This document shows, in pieces, positions 32,345 through 41,896 of a DNA stretch of 56,278 nucleotides; position 1 is the first letter of the stretch; every line of letters starts with the position of its first letter. This stretch comes from CAZTHL01 sp964613585 (GTDB lineage Bacteria > Pseudomonadota > Alphaproteobacteria > DSM-16000 > Inquilinaceae), in assembly GCA_964613585.1 (NCBI GenBank), contig CAZTHL010000014.1, forward strand, positions 1 to 56,278, written 5' to 3'. The notes beneath the pieces were generated by a model. That model was not told the DNA's origin. It ran no database searches and saw only the letters and a list, made by a program, of their open reading frames with translations. Made by a program: the position numbers and the translations under genes.

Positions 32345-34678
32345 TTAGTTGCGCAGCGGCTTGCCGGTCTCCAGCATGTGCTCGATGCGTGCCAGGGTGG
32401 CCGGCATGCGCGCCAGCCGCATGAAGCCCGCGCGCTCCAGCGCCAGCAGGTCGTCCACGCTCAAGGTCTCGGTGATGTCGGTGTCGCCACCGGTGAGGAC
32501 CTGCGCAAGCTCGCGCGCCACGACGCAATCGTGCGCCGTCGCCTTGCCGAGGCGCGCCAGGGTGCCGAGCGCCAGCTCCAGCGCGACCCGCCCGGTCGGG
32601 CCCGGCAGCCGGATCTCCGCCGGCGGCTCGGGCGGCGCGTAGCCGGCATCGGCCATGGCCAGCGTGCGCGCCTTGGCGTCGGCCAGCAGCCGGTCGCGGT
32701 TCATGGTGACGCCGTCGCCCGGCCTGAGGAACAGCCGCTCCTGGGCCTCGAACGCCGATCGGGCCACGGTCGCCATGCCGATCGTCTCGAACAGGGCGCT
32801 GATCGGCGGCATCGGCCCACCCGGGCGCTTCGGATTGGCCAGATGGCGCAGCAGCATCTCCGTGCAGCCGCCCCAGGCCGGGATGACGCCGACGCCGGCC
32901 TCGACCAGCCCGGCGTAGGTCTCGGCATGAGCCTGCACGGCATCGCAGTGCAGAAGCATCTCGCAGCCGCCGCCGAGGGCCAGGCCGGCCGGCGCGCCGA
33001 CCACCGGAAAGGGTGCGTGCCTGAGGGCCTTGTAGGCATCCTGACCGGCCTTCACGCTGGCCTCGATCTGGTCCCACAGGGCCACGTTGAGGGCGAACAG
33101 GGCAAGGCCGAGATTGGCGCCGACCGAAAAGTCGCTGGCCTCGCTGTGGATGACCATGGCGCGGAAGCCGGCGCCGGTGATCCTGAGCGACTCGACGAGC
33201 CCGGCCAGGCTCTGGTCGTCGATCGCATTCATTTTGGTCGTGAGCTCCAGGCAGGTGACGCCGTCGCCCAGATCCCACAGCGCGCACGAGCCGTTGCGGA
33301 ACAAGGGCGCGGCCGCGCGCTTGACGTCGGCCAGCAGCAGCACCCCCACGGGCCTCACCAGATCGGCGTAGCCGCCCTCAACCGTCAGGTATCGCAGTCG
33401 CCCGTCCTCGACCCGGTAGAAGCCGCCGGCCTCGGCGGCCCGGGCGAGCAGCGGCGGCACCGGCCGGCCTTCGCTCTCGAGCCGGCGGGCGAAGGCCGCT
33501 GCGCCCAGCCGGTCGATCAGCTCGAACGGCCCGTAGGACCAGTTGTAGCCAAGCCGCATCGCCTCATCGACGCCGGTGATGGTGTCGCTGATCGCCGGCA
33601 CCAGCGAGGCCGCGTAGCCGAGGGTGGCCGACAGCACGCGCCAGGCGTAGTCGGCGGTGACGTCGCCGGGCGCCACCAGGGCGGCCAGGCCGCCGGCCTT
33701 GGCCGCCTCGACCGCCGGCGGCGTCGCCCGCTCCGACGGGGCGTACGCGCCCGTGCCGAGATCGATCGCCTCCTTGACGCGGCCGCCATCGGTCTGTCGC
33801 AGCCGATAGAAGCCGCCCTTGCCTTTCCGGCCGGTGTAGCCCTCGGCAATCATCCGCTGGATCCGCGGCTCCTCGCGGTGGATGGCGCGGTACGGATCGT
33901 CCCTGGGCAAGGTCGCCAGCAGGCTCCGTGCCACCTGCGGCATGAGGTCGATGCCGATCAGATCGAGCAGGCCGAAGATCCCGGTCTTGGGCACGCCCAT
34001 GGGCGGCCCCGCCACGGCGTCGGCCTGCTCCACGGTCAGGCCGAGATCGAACGCCTCGTTGACCGCCGTCTGCATCCAGAAGGCGCCGATGCGGTTGGCG
34101 ATGAAGCCGGGGGTATCGTGGCCCATCACGACGCCCTTGCCGAGCCGGCGATCGGCGAGGTCCCGGAGCGCGGCAAGCGCCTCCGGCCGCGCCTCGGGAC
34201 CGGCGACGATCTCGAGCAGCCGCATGAAGCGCGGAGGATTGAAGAAATGGGTGATGAAGAAGTGCTGCCGGAAGTCGTCGCCACGGCCGCGGGTGAGCAG
34301 GCCGAGGGGGATCGTCGAGGTGTTCGAGGAGACGATGGCGCCGGGCCTCCTGACCGCCTCGACCCGGGCATAGAGCGCCGCCTTGACCGCGGGATCCTCG
34401 ACCACCGCCTCGACGATCCAGTCCGCCTCGGCCAGGACCGCGAGATCGTCCTCCAGATTGCCGGGGGTGATCAGCCGGGCCGCGCGCCGGGTCATCAGCG
34501 GCGGTGGGTCGGCCTTGGCCAGCCGGTCGATCGCCCGCCGGGCGAGCGCGCTGCGGTCGGTCGCGCCGTCGGGCACGATGTCGAGCAGCCGCACCGGGAC
34601 GCCGGCGTTCGCCAGATGCGCGGCGATCCCGCTGCCCATGACGCCGGCGCCGAGCACGGCCGCGTGGCGGATCTCCAT
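32345..34678 (-). CDS. 3-hydroxyacyl-CoA dehydrogenase / enoyl-CoA hydratase (FadN/FadB-like)
   Basis: A 777-residue bifunctional protein of beta-oxidation. The N-terminal NAD domain carries AAVLGAGVMGSGIAAHLANAG and IVSSNTSTIPLG, with THFFNPPRFMRLLEIV and DTPGFIANRIGAF following. The C-terminal about 300 residues are a crotonase domain (FSVGANLGLA, GLALGGGCEMLLHCD, VEAGVGVIPAWGG with the catalytic Glu). This order (dehydrogenase first, hydratase last) matches B. subtilis FadN rather than E. coli FadB. The start at 34678 has a ggatgagg SD. It is followed by family A repeat A4. Confidence 0.94.
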   Translation of the reverse strand: MEIRHAAVLGAGVMGSGIAAHLANAGVPVRLLDIVPDGATDRSALARRAIDRLAKADPPPLMTRRAARLITPGNLEDDLAVLAEADWIVEAVVEDPAVKAALYARVEAVRRPGAIVSSNTSTIPLGLLTRGRGDDFRQHFFITHFFNPPRFMRLLEIVAGPEARPEALAALRDLADRRLGKGVVMGHDTPGFIANRIGAFWMQTAVNEAFDLGLTVEQADAVAGPPMGVPKTGIFGLLDLIGIDLMPQVARSLLATLPRDDPYRAIHREEPRIQRMIAEGYTGRKGKGGFYRLRQTDGGRVKEAIDLGTGAYAPSERATPPAVEAAKAGGLAALVAPGDVTADYAWRVLSATLGYAASLVPAISDTITGVDEAMRLGYNWSYGPFELIDRLGAAAFARRLESEGRPVPPLLARAAEAGGFYRVEDGRLRYLTVEGGYADLVRPVGVLLLADVKRAAAPLFRNGSCALWDLGDGVTCLELTTKMNAIDDQSLAGLVESLRITGAGFRAMVIHSEASDFSVGANLGLALFALNVALWDQIEASVKAGQDAYKALRHAPFPVVGAPAGLALGGGCEMLLHCDAVQAHAETYAGLVEAGVGVIPAWGGCTEMLLRHLANPKRPGGPMPPISALFETIGMATVARSAFEAQERLFLRPGDGVTMNRDRLLADAKARTLAMADAGYAPPEPPAEIRLPGPTGRVALELALGTLARLGKATAHDCVVARELAQVLTGGDTDITETLSVDDLLALERAGFMRLARMPATLARIEHMLETGKPLRN

Positions 34679-34724
34679 GGCCTCATCCCGTTGTTTACCG
34701 GCCCGGTCGAGCCGGTGCTGCCGC

Positions 34725-35864
<1,140 letters not shown>

Positions 35865-35914
35865 CGGCCGCTCCTGCCGGCCGGGCGCCGGCGCGTGACG
35901 GATCGGGGCGGGGC

Positions 35915-36385
35915 TCAGGCCGCGGGCGGCTCCACGCCGTGGCGCCGCAGGTGCCGGAGGATCGCCTCCTCAGCCTGGCGCAGCTCCGCCAGCGTCTGCT
36001 CGACATCGCGGCGCTGCGTCTCCAAGGTCGCGATCCGATCGCGCGCCCGCAGCAGGGCGAAGCGCATCTGCTCGACCTGATCCTCGTCGACATCGTACAG
36101 CTTGATGAATTCCTTGATCTCGGACAGCGAGAAGCCAAGCCGCTTGCCGCGGCAGATCAGCACCAGACGGGCCCGGTCGCGATGGGTGTATACCCGGTTA
36201 AGGCCGTCGCGGCGCGGCGACAAAAGCCCCTCGTCCTCGTAGAAGCGGATCGTCCGCGGGGTGATGCCGAACTCGTTCGCCAAGGCGCTGATCGTGAAGG
36301 TCCGGCCGGCCTCGGGACCTCGCTCGGCCACCGCGGCGCCGGCCAGGGGACCGACGGTCACCGGTCCCATATCATTCGGAAGCAC
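35915..36385 (-). CDS. MerR-family regulator of the fatty-acid oxidation operon
   Basis: A 156-residue protein with a MerR helix-turn-helix at about 25-60 (TISALANEFGITPRTIRFYED, EGLLSPRRDGLNRVYTHRD) and a coiled dimerisation helix (LETQRRDVEQTLAELRQAE). MerR regulators of this LiuR/PsrA-like type often control acyl-CoA catabolism in proteobacteria. The start is given as GTG at 36385 because gagaggg lies 4-5 bases upstream; ATG at 36370 has no SD. It is the first gene of the operon, with thiolase 50 bases downstream, and a palindrome precedes it. No metal-binding cysteines, so a metabolite effector is likely. Confidence 0.9.
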   Translation of the reverse strand: MLPNDMGPVTVGPLAGAAVAERGPEAGRTFTISALANEFGITPRTIRFYEDEGLLSPRRDGLNRVYTHRDRARLVLICRGKRLGFSLSEIKEFIKLYDVDEDQVEQMRFALLRARDRIATLETQRRDVEQTLAELRQAEEAILRHLRRHGVEPPAA

Positions 36386-36416
36386 GGAACCCTCTCTCAA
36401 GCGGTCACCCGCTTTA

Positions 36417-36430
36417 CCTTTACGTAAAGG
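36417..36430. promoter_or_regulatory. 14-bp palindrome CCTTTACGTAAAGG, probable MerR operator
   Basis: A perfect dyad of 14 bases 32 bases upstream of the regulator start, in a short A/T-rich window between this gene and the divergent glycosyltransferase. It fits the MerR-family operator pattern with a TTTACGTAAA core seen for LiuR-type sites, so autoregulation of the operon is likely. Confidence 0.65.
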
Positions 36431-36505
36431 ATAACCCGAGGCGGCGCACGATGTCAAGCCGCGGCGAAAGCCGGGGCGGCCGCGCGGTGCCGGGCCGAAA
36501 CCCCG

Positions 36506-37720
36506 ATGCTGATGCCTAAGCTTCTCTATTTGGTCACCGAGGACTGGTATTTTTGGTCACATCGTCTGCCGATGGCTCGCGCCGCGCGTGATGCCGGCTT
36601 CGACGTGGCCGTGGCGACACGGGTGCGGGAGCATGGCGAGCGCATCCGCAACGAGGGCTTCCACCTTCACCCTCTGCCGTTCGACCGCGGCGGGCTTCGG
36701 CCTGATCGTGAGCTGGCGGTGCTGCGGCAGGTGGTCGGGCTGTACCGCGCCGTGCGTCCGGAGATCGTGCACCACGTGGCCGTCAAGCCGGTGCTGGTGG
36801 GCGCGCTGGCCGGCCGCATCGCCCGGGTACCGGCGGCCGTGCACGGCCTGACCGGGCTCGGCTTCATCTTCGTCGGAGGCACGCTGAAGGCGCGGACGTT
36901 GCGAGCCGTGCTCCGCCCGGTGCTCCGCCGGCTGCTCGATGGCCCCGGCAGCCGGGTGCTGGTGCAGAACCCGGACGACCGGGACCAGGTGATCCGGGCC
37001 TGGTCGGTCGATCCGGGCCTTGTCAGGATCATCCCCGGCTCGGGCGTCGACACCCTGCGGCTTCGCCCGCTGCCGGAACCAAACGACGGCCCGCCGACGG
37101 CCGCCTTCGTCGGGCGCATGCTGAAGGCCAAGGGGGTTGCCGACGCGGTCGCGGCGCAGCGGTGGCTGCGGCAGCGCGGCGTGCCGCTGCGGCTGCTGCT
37201 GTGCGGCGCGCCCGACCCCGAGAACCCGAGCTCGGTCGACTCGGCGACGCTGCGGCGCTGGGCGGCGGAGCCGGGCATCGACTGGCTCGGCCACGTGGCG
37301 GATGTGCGTGAGATCTGGCGGCAGGCCCACATGGCGGTGCTGCCCTCCGGCTACGGCGAGGGTGTGCCGCTGTCGCTGCTCGAGGCCGCCGCCTGCGGCC
37401 GGCCGCTGGTCGCCACGGACGTGCCGGGCTGCCGGGAGATCGCCCGCGACGAAGAGACCGGCTCGCTCGTGCCGCTCGGCGATGTCGAGGCCCTGGCCGG
37501 GGCCCTGGCGCGGCTTGCGGGCGATCCGGCTTTGCGGCAGCGCTGGGGCGAGGCCGGCCGACGGCTGGTCGAGCGGCGTTTCTCGGCGGAGATCATCGGC
37601 AGGGACGTGGTCGCGCTGTATCGCGAGCTGCTGGCGGGGTCGGCCGCCCGCGCTGCCCGCCGTGAGCCCGATTCGAGCGCCGCGGCGGACGGGCGGAGAG
37701 GCGGGCCAGACGGTCTGTAA
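36506..37720 (+). CDS. GT4-family glycosyltransferase
   Basis: A 404-residue protein. The N-terminal half has YLVTEDWYFWSHRLPMARAA and VHHVAVKPVLVGALAGRIAR, similar to bacterial glycosyltransferases acting on lipid-linked sugars. The C-terminal GT-B domain shows AAFVGRMLKAKGVADAV, HVADVREIWRQAHMAVLPS, and YGEGVPLSLLEAAACGRPLV with the GT4 nucleotide-binding EGVPLSLLEA glutamates. It probably transfers a sugar to an undecaprenyl-linked acceptor in surface polysaccharide synthesis. No SD is evident. The final four codons and the stop are antisense to the 3' end of RNase P RNA. Confidence 0.9.
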   Translation: MLMPKLLYLVTEDWYFWSHRLPMARAARDAGFDVAVATRVREHGERIRNEGFHLHPLPFDRGGLRPDRELAVLRQVVGLYRAVRPEIVHHVAVKPVLVGALAGRIARVPAAVHGLTGLGFIFVGGTLKARTLRAVLRPVLRRLLDGPGSRVLVQNPDDRDQVIRAWSVDPGLVRIIPGSGVDTLRLRPLPEPNDGPPTAAFVGRMLKAKGVADAVAAQRWLRQRGVPLRLLLCGAPDPENPSSVDSATLRRWAAEPGIDWLGHVADVREIWRQAHMAVLPSGYGEGVPLSLLEAAACGRPLVATDVPGCREIARDEETGSLVPLGDVEALAGALARLAGDPALRQRWGEAGRRLVERRFSAEIIGRDVVALYRELLAGSAARAARREPDSSAAADGRRGGPDGL

Positions 37721-38083
37721 GCCGGGTTCTGTCCCCGCAGGCGCGGGGGATGGCCATTCATCTGGGACGTCCGTTGCCGGACGCCTCGCGCGACCTACCC
37801 GGACGGCGGGCGAAGACACCCGTGGCCATGAGGCCGCCCGCCCCTATGCGGTCTTGCTCCCGGTGGGGTTTACCGTGCCACCTCCGTTGCCGGAGGCGCG
37901 GTGCGCTCTTGCCGCACCCTTTCACCCTTGCCCGGCCATCCTGTCCCAGGCGGTCTGCTTTCTGTGGCACTTTCCCTGGGGTCGCCCCCGCCGGCCGTTG
38001 GCCGGCACCGTGTCTCCGTGGAGCCCGGACTTTCCTCCCCCCGGACGCGCGGCCCGGACGGCGGCCATCCGACCGTCTGACAC
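37705..38083 (-). ncRNA. rnpB: RNase P RNA, bacterial class A
   Basis: The minus strand carries the universal P4 5' side (gaggaaagtccgggctcc at about 38018-38034) and its 3' partner (acagaacccggcttacag at about 37716-37733). Other conserved blocks are gggtgaaagggtgcggcaag, aagagcgcacc and gtaaaccccaccgggag. The 5' end (cagacggtc) pairs with the 3' end (gaccgtctg) to form P1. Length about 379 nt, normal for class A. It processes tRNA 5' ends with RnpA. It is convergent with the glycosyltransferase and overlaps its stop. Confidence 0.97.
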
Positions 38084-38087
38084 TCCA

Positions 38088-38116
38088 TATATGGAAAAGG
38101 GGCATGGGTCCGGCAA
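38088..38116 (-). promoter_or_regulatory. Probable rnpB promoter
   Basis: On the minus strand a -35-like TTGCCG (38116-38111) and a -10-like CATATA (38093-38088) are separated by 17 bases and lie 5-7 bases upstream of the RNA 5' end. The -10 is embedded in a perfect CCATATATGG palindrome (38085-38094). Confidence 0.65.
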
Positions 38117-38201
38117 CCGGCGGCGCGAGCACGACCGCGCCGTTCGTGGCACCGCCGCGTCGTGCTAGACCGGGGCGCCCGACAGCGACGGGAGAGAGCC
38201 C

Positions 38202-39734
38202 TTGAACGACAGCGCGGTGACCGAGGACCAGTCGGCCGTTGTCGGCTTCCTGGCCGATCCTGAGACCCACGGCGGCCGCCCGGTCCAGCGGATCGAGACC
38301 CATGGCGCCATCGTCTTCCTGGCCGGCGAGCGCGCGTACAAGCTGAAGCGCGCCGTGGCCTACCCCTACATGGACTTCTCCACGCTGGAGCGGCGCGAGC
38401 AGGCCTGCCGGGCGGAGATCGCCCTCAACCGGCGGACGGCGCCCATGCTCTATCTCGACGTGCTGCCGGTGCGGCGTGCGGTGGACGGGCGCCTGTCGCT
38501 GGGCGGCGCGGGCGACATCGTCGACTGGGTCGTGGTTATGCGGCGCTTCGAGCAGAGCGCGCTGCTCGATCGGCAGGCGGCGGCCGGCATTCTCGAGGCC
38601 GCGACCATCGAGGATCTCGCCGTCGCCGTGGCCGAGTTCCACAGGGCCGCCGAGCGCCGGCCCGGCGGCGGCACGGAGACCCTGCGCTGGGTCGCCGAGG
38701 AGAACCTCGCCGAGTTCCGCGAGCAGCCGGCCCTGTTCGAGCCGGAGCAGGTCGAGACAATGGGCCGGCGCGCCGGCGCGTGGATGCAACGCCTGGCCGC
38801 GCGGCTCGACCAGCGCGCCGCCGAAGGGTACGTGCGCCTGTGCCATGGCGACCTGCACCTGCGCAACGTGGTCATGCTCGAAGACCGGCCCGTGCTGTTC
38901 GACGCCATCGAGTTCAACGAGGCGATCGCCGTGATCGACGTCTGGTACGACGTCGCCTTCCTGCTCATGGACCTGGATCACCGGGGCCTGCGGTCGTTCG
39001 GCAACCGCGCCTTCAACCGCTATCTTCAGGCGACCGGCGACCTGGGCGGGCTCGAGGCCGTGCCGTTCTTCCTCTCCCTGCGCGCCGGGATACGCGCCAA
39101 GGTTGCGGTCAGCGCCGCCGCCTTCGAGGCCGATCCGGAGCCCAAGCGCCGGGAGGCTCGGGACTACTTCGCCATGGCGCTCGAGTATCTGGAGCCGCCG
39201 CCGCCCCGCCTGGCCGTCGTGGCCGGCCTGTCGGGCACCGGCAAGAGCACCGTCGCGCGCGGCGTCGCGCCCTATCTCGGCGCCCCGCCGGGCGCCGCCA
39301 TCCTGCGCAGCGACGTCATCCGCAAGGAATTGCGCGGCGTGCCCGAGACCGAGCGGCTGCCCGAATCCGCGTACCGGCGCGAGGTCACTCAGCGCGTCTA
39401 CGCCACCATGCTCGCGCGCGCCGAGACGATACTGCGGGCCGGCCGGTCGGTGATCCTCGACGCCGTCTACGGCAGCGCCGAGCAGCGGGGCGCCGTCGAG
39501 CGGCTGGCGGCGTCGCTCGGCGTCGGCTGTCACGGGGTCTGGCTGGAGGCGCCACTGGCGGTCCTCAAGGAACGGGTGAGCGGGCGCACGGGCGACGCCT
39601 CGGATGCCGATGCCCGCATCGTCGAGCGGCAGCACGGCTCCGACAGCGGACCCGTCGACTGGCCGCGGGTCGACGCCTCCGGCGGCGCCGAGACGACTGT
39701 GGCCCAGGTGCGACGCATCCTCGCAAACCGTTAG
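38202..39734 (+). CDS. Two-domain kinase-like protein (APH-fold + P-loop kinase)
   Basis: A 510-residue protein with a TTG start supported by SD ggagag. The N-terminal about 320 residues are an aminoglycoside-phosphotransferase-like fold (FLAGERAYKLKRAVAY with the ATP lysine, then LCHGDLHLRNVVML and FDAIEFNEAIAVIDV, the catalytic HxDxxxxN and metal Asp). The C-terminal about 170 residues are a P-loop kinase with GLSGTGKSTVARGV near 342, plus SDVIRKELRGVP and VILDAVYGSAEQR. This COG2187/COG0645-type fusion is widespread but of unknown substrate. An antibiotic-resistance role should not be assumed. Confidence 0.88.
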   Translation: MNDSAVTEDQSAVVGFLADPETHGGRPVQRIETHGAIVFLAGERAYKLKRAVAYPYMDFSTLERREQACRAEIALNRRTAPMLYLDVLPVRRAVDGRLSLGGAGDIVDWVVVMRRFEQSALLDRQAAAGILEAATIEDLAVAVAEFHRAAERRPGGGTETLRWVAEENLAEFREQPALFEPEQVETMGRRAGAWMQRLAARLDQRAAEGYVRLCHGDLHLRNVVMLEDRPVLFDAIEFNEAIAVIDVWYDVAFLLMDLDHRGLRSFGNRAFNRYLQATGDLGGLEAVPFFLSLRAGIRAKVAVSAAAFEADPEPKRREARDYFAMALEYLEPPPPRLAVVAGLSGTGKSTVARGVAPYLGAPPGAAILRSDVIRKELRGVPETERLPESAYRREVTQRVYATMLARAETILRAGRSVILDAVYGSAEQRGAVERLAASLGVGCHGVWLEAPLAVLKERVSGRTGDASDADARIVERQHGSDSGPVDWPRVDASGGAETTVAQVRRILANR

Positions 39735-39881
39735 TCATTCCCCCAGATACTTTAGGGTCATCCTTGCAGGCCACGGCCGCGGGTGACGTCCGCCGTCGCG
39801 GTCCACGGTCACGGCTCCGGCGGGCAGGATCAGGTGACGGCCCCGGCCGGCGCATGACGGACCGGGTTGAGGACACTGCCG

Positions 39882-40763
39882 ATGACCATCCGGACCCTCC
39901 TCGCCCCGGTCACGGGGGGCGATCACGACCACGTCACCCTGCGTGCCGCCTTCGCCCTCGCGCGCATCTTCGATGCGCATGTGGACGTGCTGTTCGCCCG
40001 GCTGAGTCCGAGCGAGGCGGTGCCGCTGGTCGGCGAGGGCATGTCGAGCAGCGTGGTCGAGCAGATGATGCAGTCGGCGGAGTCCGAATGGAGCCTGCGC
40101 TCGGCCGCGGCGGAGCGGGCCTTCCACGAGGCGCTCGCGGCCACGTCGGTGACCCTGCACGTGGCCGCGCCGGGTCCGGGCGGGCCGACGGCGTCGTGGC
40201 GCGACGTGATCGGCCGGCAGGAGGAACTCGTTGCCCGGTTCGCTCACGTCAACGACCTCGTCGTCCTGGGCGGCGCCGCCCCGGGCAGCGACGACCTGCA
40301 GTTCACCATGACGCTCGAGGCCGCCCTGCTCAACGGCGGCCGCCCGGTCTTCCTGATGCGGCCACGGGCGGTGGCCCGAAACGGCCTCGACGTCGGCCGC
40401 CGCTGCGCCATCGCGTGGCGCGGCTCGGCCGATTGCGCGCGGGCGGTGGCGGGCGCCATGCCGTTCCTGCAGCGGGCCGAGCTGGTCACCGTGCTGACCG
40501 CCGCGACCAGCCGGACCCACCCGGCGCGCGCCGAGGAGCTTGTCGATGCCCTGGCGTGGCGGGGCATTGCCGCCGAGCGGCGCTGGGTCGACGTGGCCGG
40601 CAGCGGCGTCGGTCCGGCGCTTCTGCGGCACTGCGCCTCGATCGAGGCCGACCTGCTGGTCATGGGCGGCTACGGCCACAGCCGGATGCGCGAGATGATC
40701 GTGGGCGGCGTGACGCGCTTCGTTCTCAATCATGCGGAGCTGCCGGTCATTCTGGCGCACTGA
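39882..40763 (+). CDS. Universal stress protein (UspA-type, tandem domains)
   Basis: A 293-residue protein. The Usp fold is clear at the C terminus, with the nucleotide-binding signature VMGGYGHSRMREMIVGG followed by TRFVLNHAELPVILAH; the N-terminal domain is more degenerate (TIRTLLAPVTGG, with DVLFARLSP). The size fits two Usp domains in one chain, the first probably lacking the ATP motif. Members are stress-induced and modulate survival. Start ATG 39882; an alternative TTG at 39867 has the same frame. Confidence 0.85.
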   Translation: MTIRTLLAPVTGGDHDHVTLRAAFALARIFDAHVDVLFARLSPSEAVPLVGEGMSSSVVEQMMQSAESEWSLRSAAAERAFHEALAATSVTLHVAAPGPGGPTASWRDVIGRQEELVARFAHVNDLVVLGGAAPGSDDLQFTMTLEAALLNGGRPVFLMRPRAVARNGLDVGRRCAIAWRGSADCARAVAGAMPFLQRAELVTVLTAATSRTHPARAEELVDALAWRGIAAERRWVDVAGSGVGPALLRHCASIEADLLVMGGYGHSRMREMIVGGVTRFVLNHAELPVILAH

Positions 40764-40905
40764 CCGGTGGGCCAACGATGCTGGAGGTCACCCTCTTGGT
40801 ACGAGGTCGCGAACTGCCGGCGGATGAGGCCCGGGCCAAGCTGCCGCCGGCTGGTCGGTCTGCCCACGCTCGTGCCGTCCGGTGGCGCCGTGGCGTGGGC
40901 GCACT

Positions 40906-41165
40906 TTAGCCTTCGACCGCTTCGACAAGAGGTGCGGTGCTCGGTGCCGGTCTGCTATCAGCGATCCAATGGCGTCAGCCGTTGGCTCGCGACGGCGCGC
41001 CCGGGCGGGGGCCGGGTTGGCGGGCGCGCCCCAAGCCGGGCCGACGACACGTCTCGTCGGCTCGGCGGTATGAATGATGGCGACGGCCTGAGCTGCGTCG
41101 TGGCGGTCCGGTCCGGGGCGCCGCTGCTGTTCACCGGTGGCGACGTGGGCCGGACGGATCTGGCC
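40906..41165 (+). pseudogene. VapC-type PIN toxin remnant, disrupted
   Basis: Two blocks in different frames look like the end of a VapC ribonuclease: LAFDRFDKR at about 40906-40932, and NDGDGLSCVVAVRSGAPLLF then TGGDVGRTDL at 41073-41162. PIN toxins normally have RFGKGRHPAxLNFGDC and EPLLFKGDDFxxTDI close together. Here they are separated by roughly 140 bases containing repeat copy B2. No start codon or N-terminal acidic residues are left. The second block is the firmer call. Confidence 0.5.
40993..41090 (+). repeat. Interspersed repeat family B (copy B2)
   Basis: Aligns with the reverse complement of 19932-20031 over about 100 bases. It begins ggcgcgcccgggcgg, contains gggttggcgggcgcgc, and ends cgtcggctcggcggtatga. 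It lies between the two PIN-like blocks, and its right end overlaps the second block, so its exact boundary is uncertain. Confidence 0.65.
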
Positions 41166-41470
41166 ACCCACCCGGCGTCGCGGCCGCAGAGACGGAGCGA
41201 CGGAGCACCGCAGGCCGGCTGGTCGCTCAGCGCCTCGGGCAAGCCGCTCGCCTGATCGCTCGCCGAGACGACGAGGAACCGGCGCTTGACGCATTGATCT
41301 TTGGTAGCGGCGAAGAGGCGGCAATCGACCATTTGGCGAGCACACTGGGGTGGCGACCGATATCGCTCGCCAGGCAAGAGGGTTCGTGACTATATTTTTT
41401 ACACAAGAATGACAGGCGCCAAGGGCTCTCGCGCGTCCGCGACCCGGCCGTCAAGAAAGGAGGATCTCCG
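41166..41470. other. Intergenic region downstream of toxin remnant
   Basis: One frame at 41233-41389 (ARRDDEEPALDALIFGSGEE, then AAIDHLASTLGWRPISL) looks protein-like without a start codon or known family. Near 41390-41400 a T-run follows (tatattttttac), and 41456-41464 is the strong SD aaggaggat of the next gene. Confidence 0.35.
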
Positions 41471-41830
41471 ATGGCGCTCAAGCACATCCGGCTCGAGCTG
41501 GCCCGCAATCCGGACTTTCCGGAGGGCCACCATGACTGCGGCTACGAGTTCGTGGCTCCCCTCGATGGCGAGGGCCGCCTGAACGCGGCGGAATGGGAGT
41601 CGGCCAAACGTGCCTGCAAGGTCCGCCGCTTCTGGCGCGGTGAGGGCGAGGAGGAGGGCCGCCTCGTCCACAAGCGCACCACCTGGGCCTTTCACTACGA
41701 CGGCACCGAGCCCGAGGATGACGAGCCCATCTACCATTTCGACGATCATCGCCTAGTCGAGGGCGAGTATCTGTCGATCACCGAGCAGGATGGCGTGATG
41801 CGCACCTTCAAGGTGGTGCGGGTCCACTGA
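41471..41830 (+). CDS. Conserved hypothetical protein, 119 residues
   Basis: SD aaggagg lies 8 bases before the ATG. The protein (LKHIRLELARNPDFPEG, YEFVAPLDGEGRLNAAEW, RRFWRGEGEEEGRLVHKR, and TWAFHYDGTEPEDDEPI) is soluble and acidic with several beta strands. The family seems conserved in alphaproteobacteria but has no role known to me. It may end at HLVEGEYLSITE-type sequence, typical of small beta-barrel proteins. It converges with hemA. Confidence 0.8.
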   Translation: MALKHIRLELARNPDFPEGHHDCGYEFVAPLDGEGRLNAAEWESAKRACKVRRFWRGEGEEEGRLVHKRTTWAFHYDGTEPEDDEPIYHFDDHRLVEGEYLSITEQDGVMRTFKVVRVH

Positions 41831-41896
41831 GCCGGCCTGGGCCCGAGCCGGTCCGCCCCGGGGGCGGGGCCGGCCGGTCCGGAGCGGACACGTCGC

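Noticed and set aside
38202..39734. Aminoglycoside resistance gene
   Set aside because: The APH-like fold is shared by many kinases; the fusion with a P-loop kinase points to the widespread uncharacterised family instead.
38780..40909. 709-codon frame across the kinase and Usp genes
   Set aside because: Runs through two well-supported genes in another frame and is almost entirely Arg, Gly, Ala and Pro.
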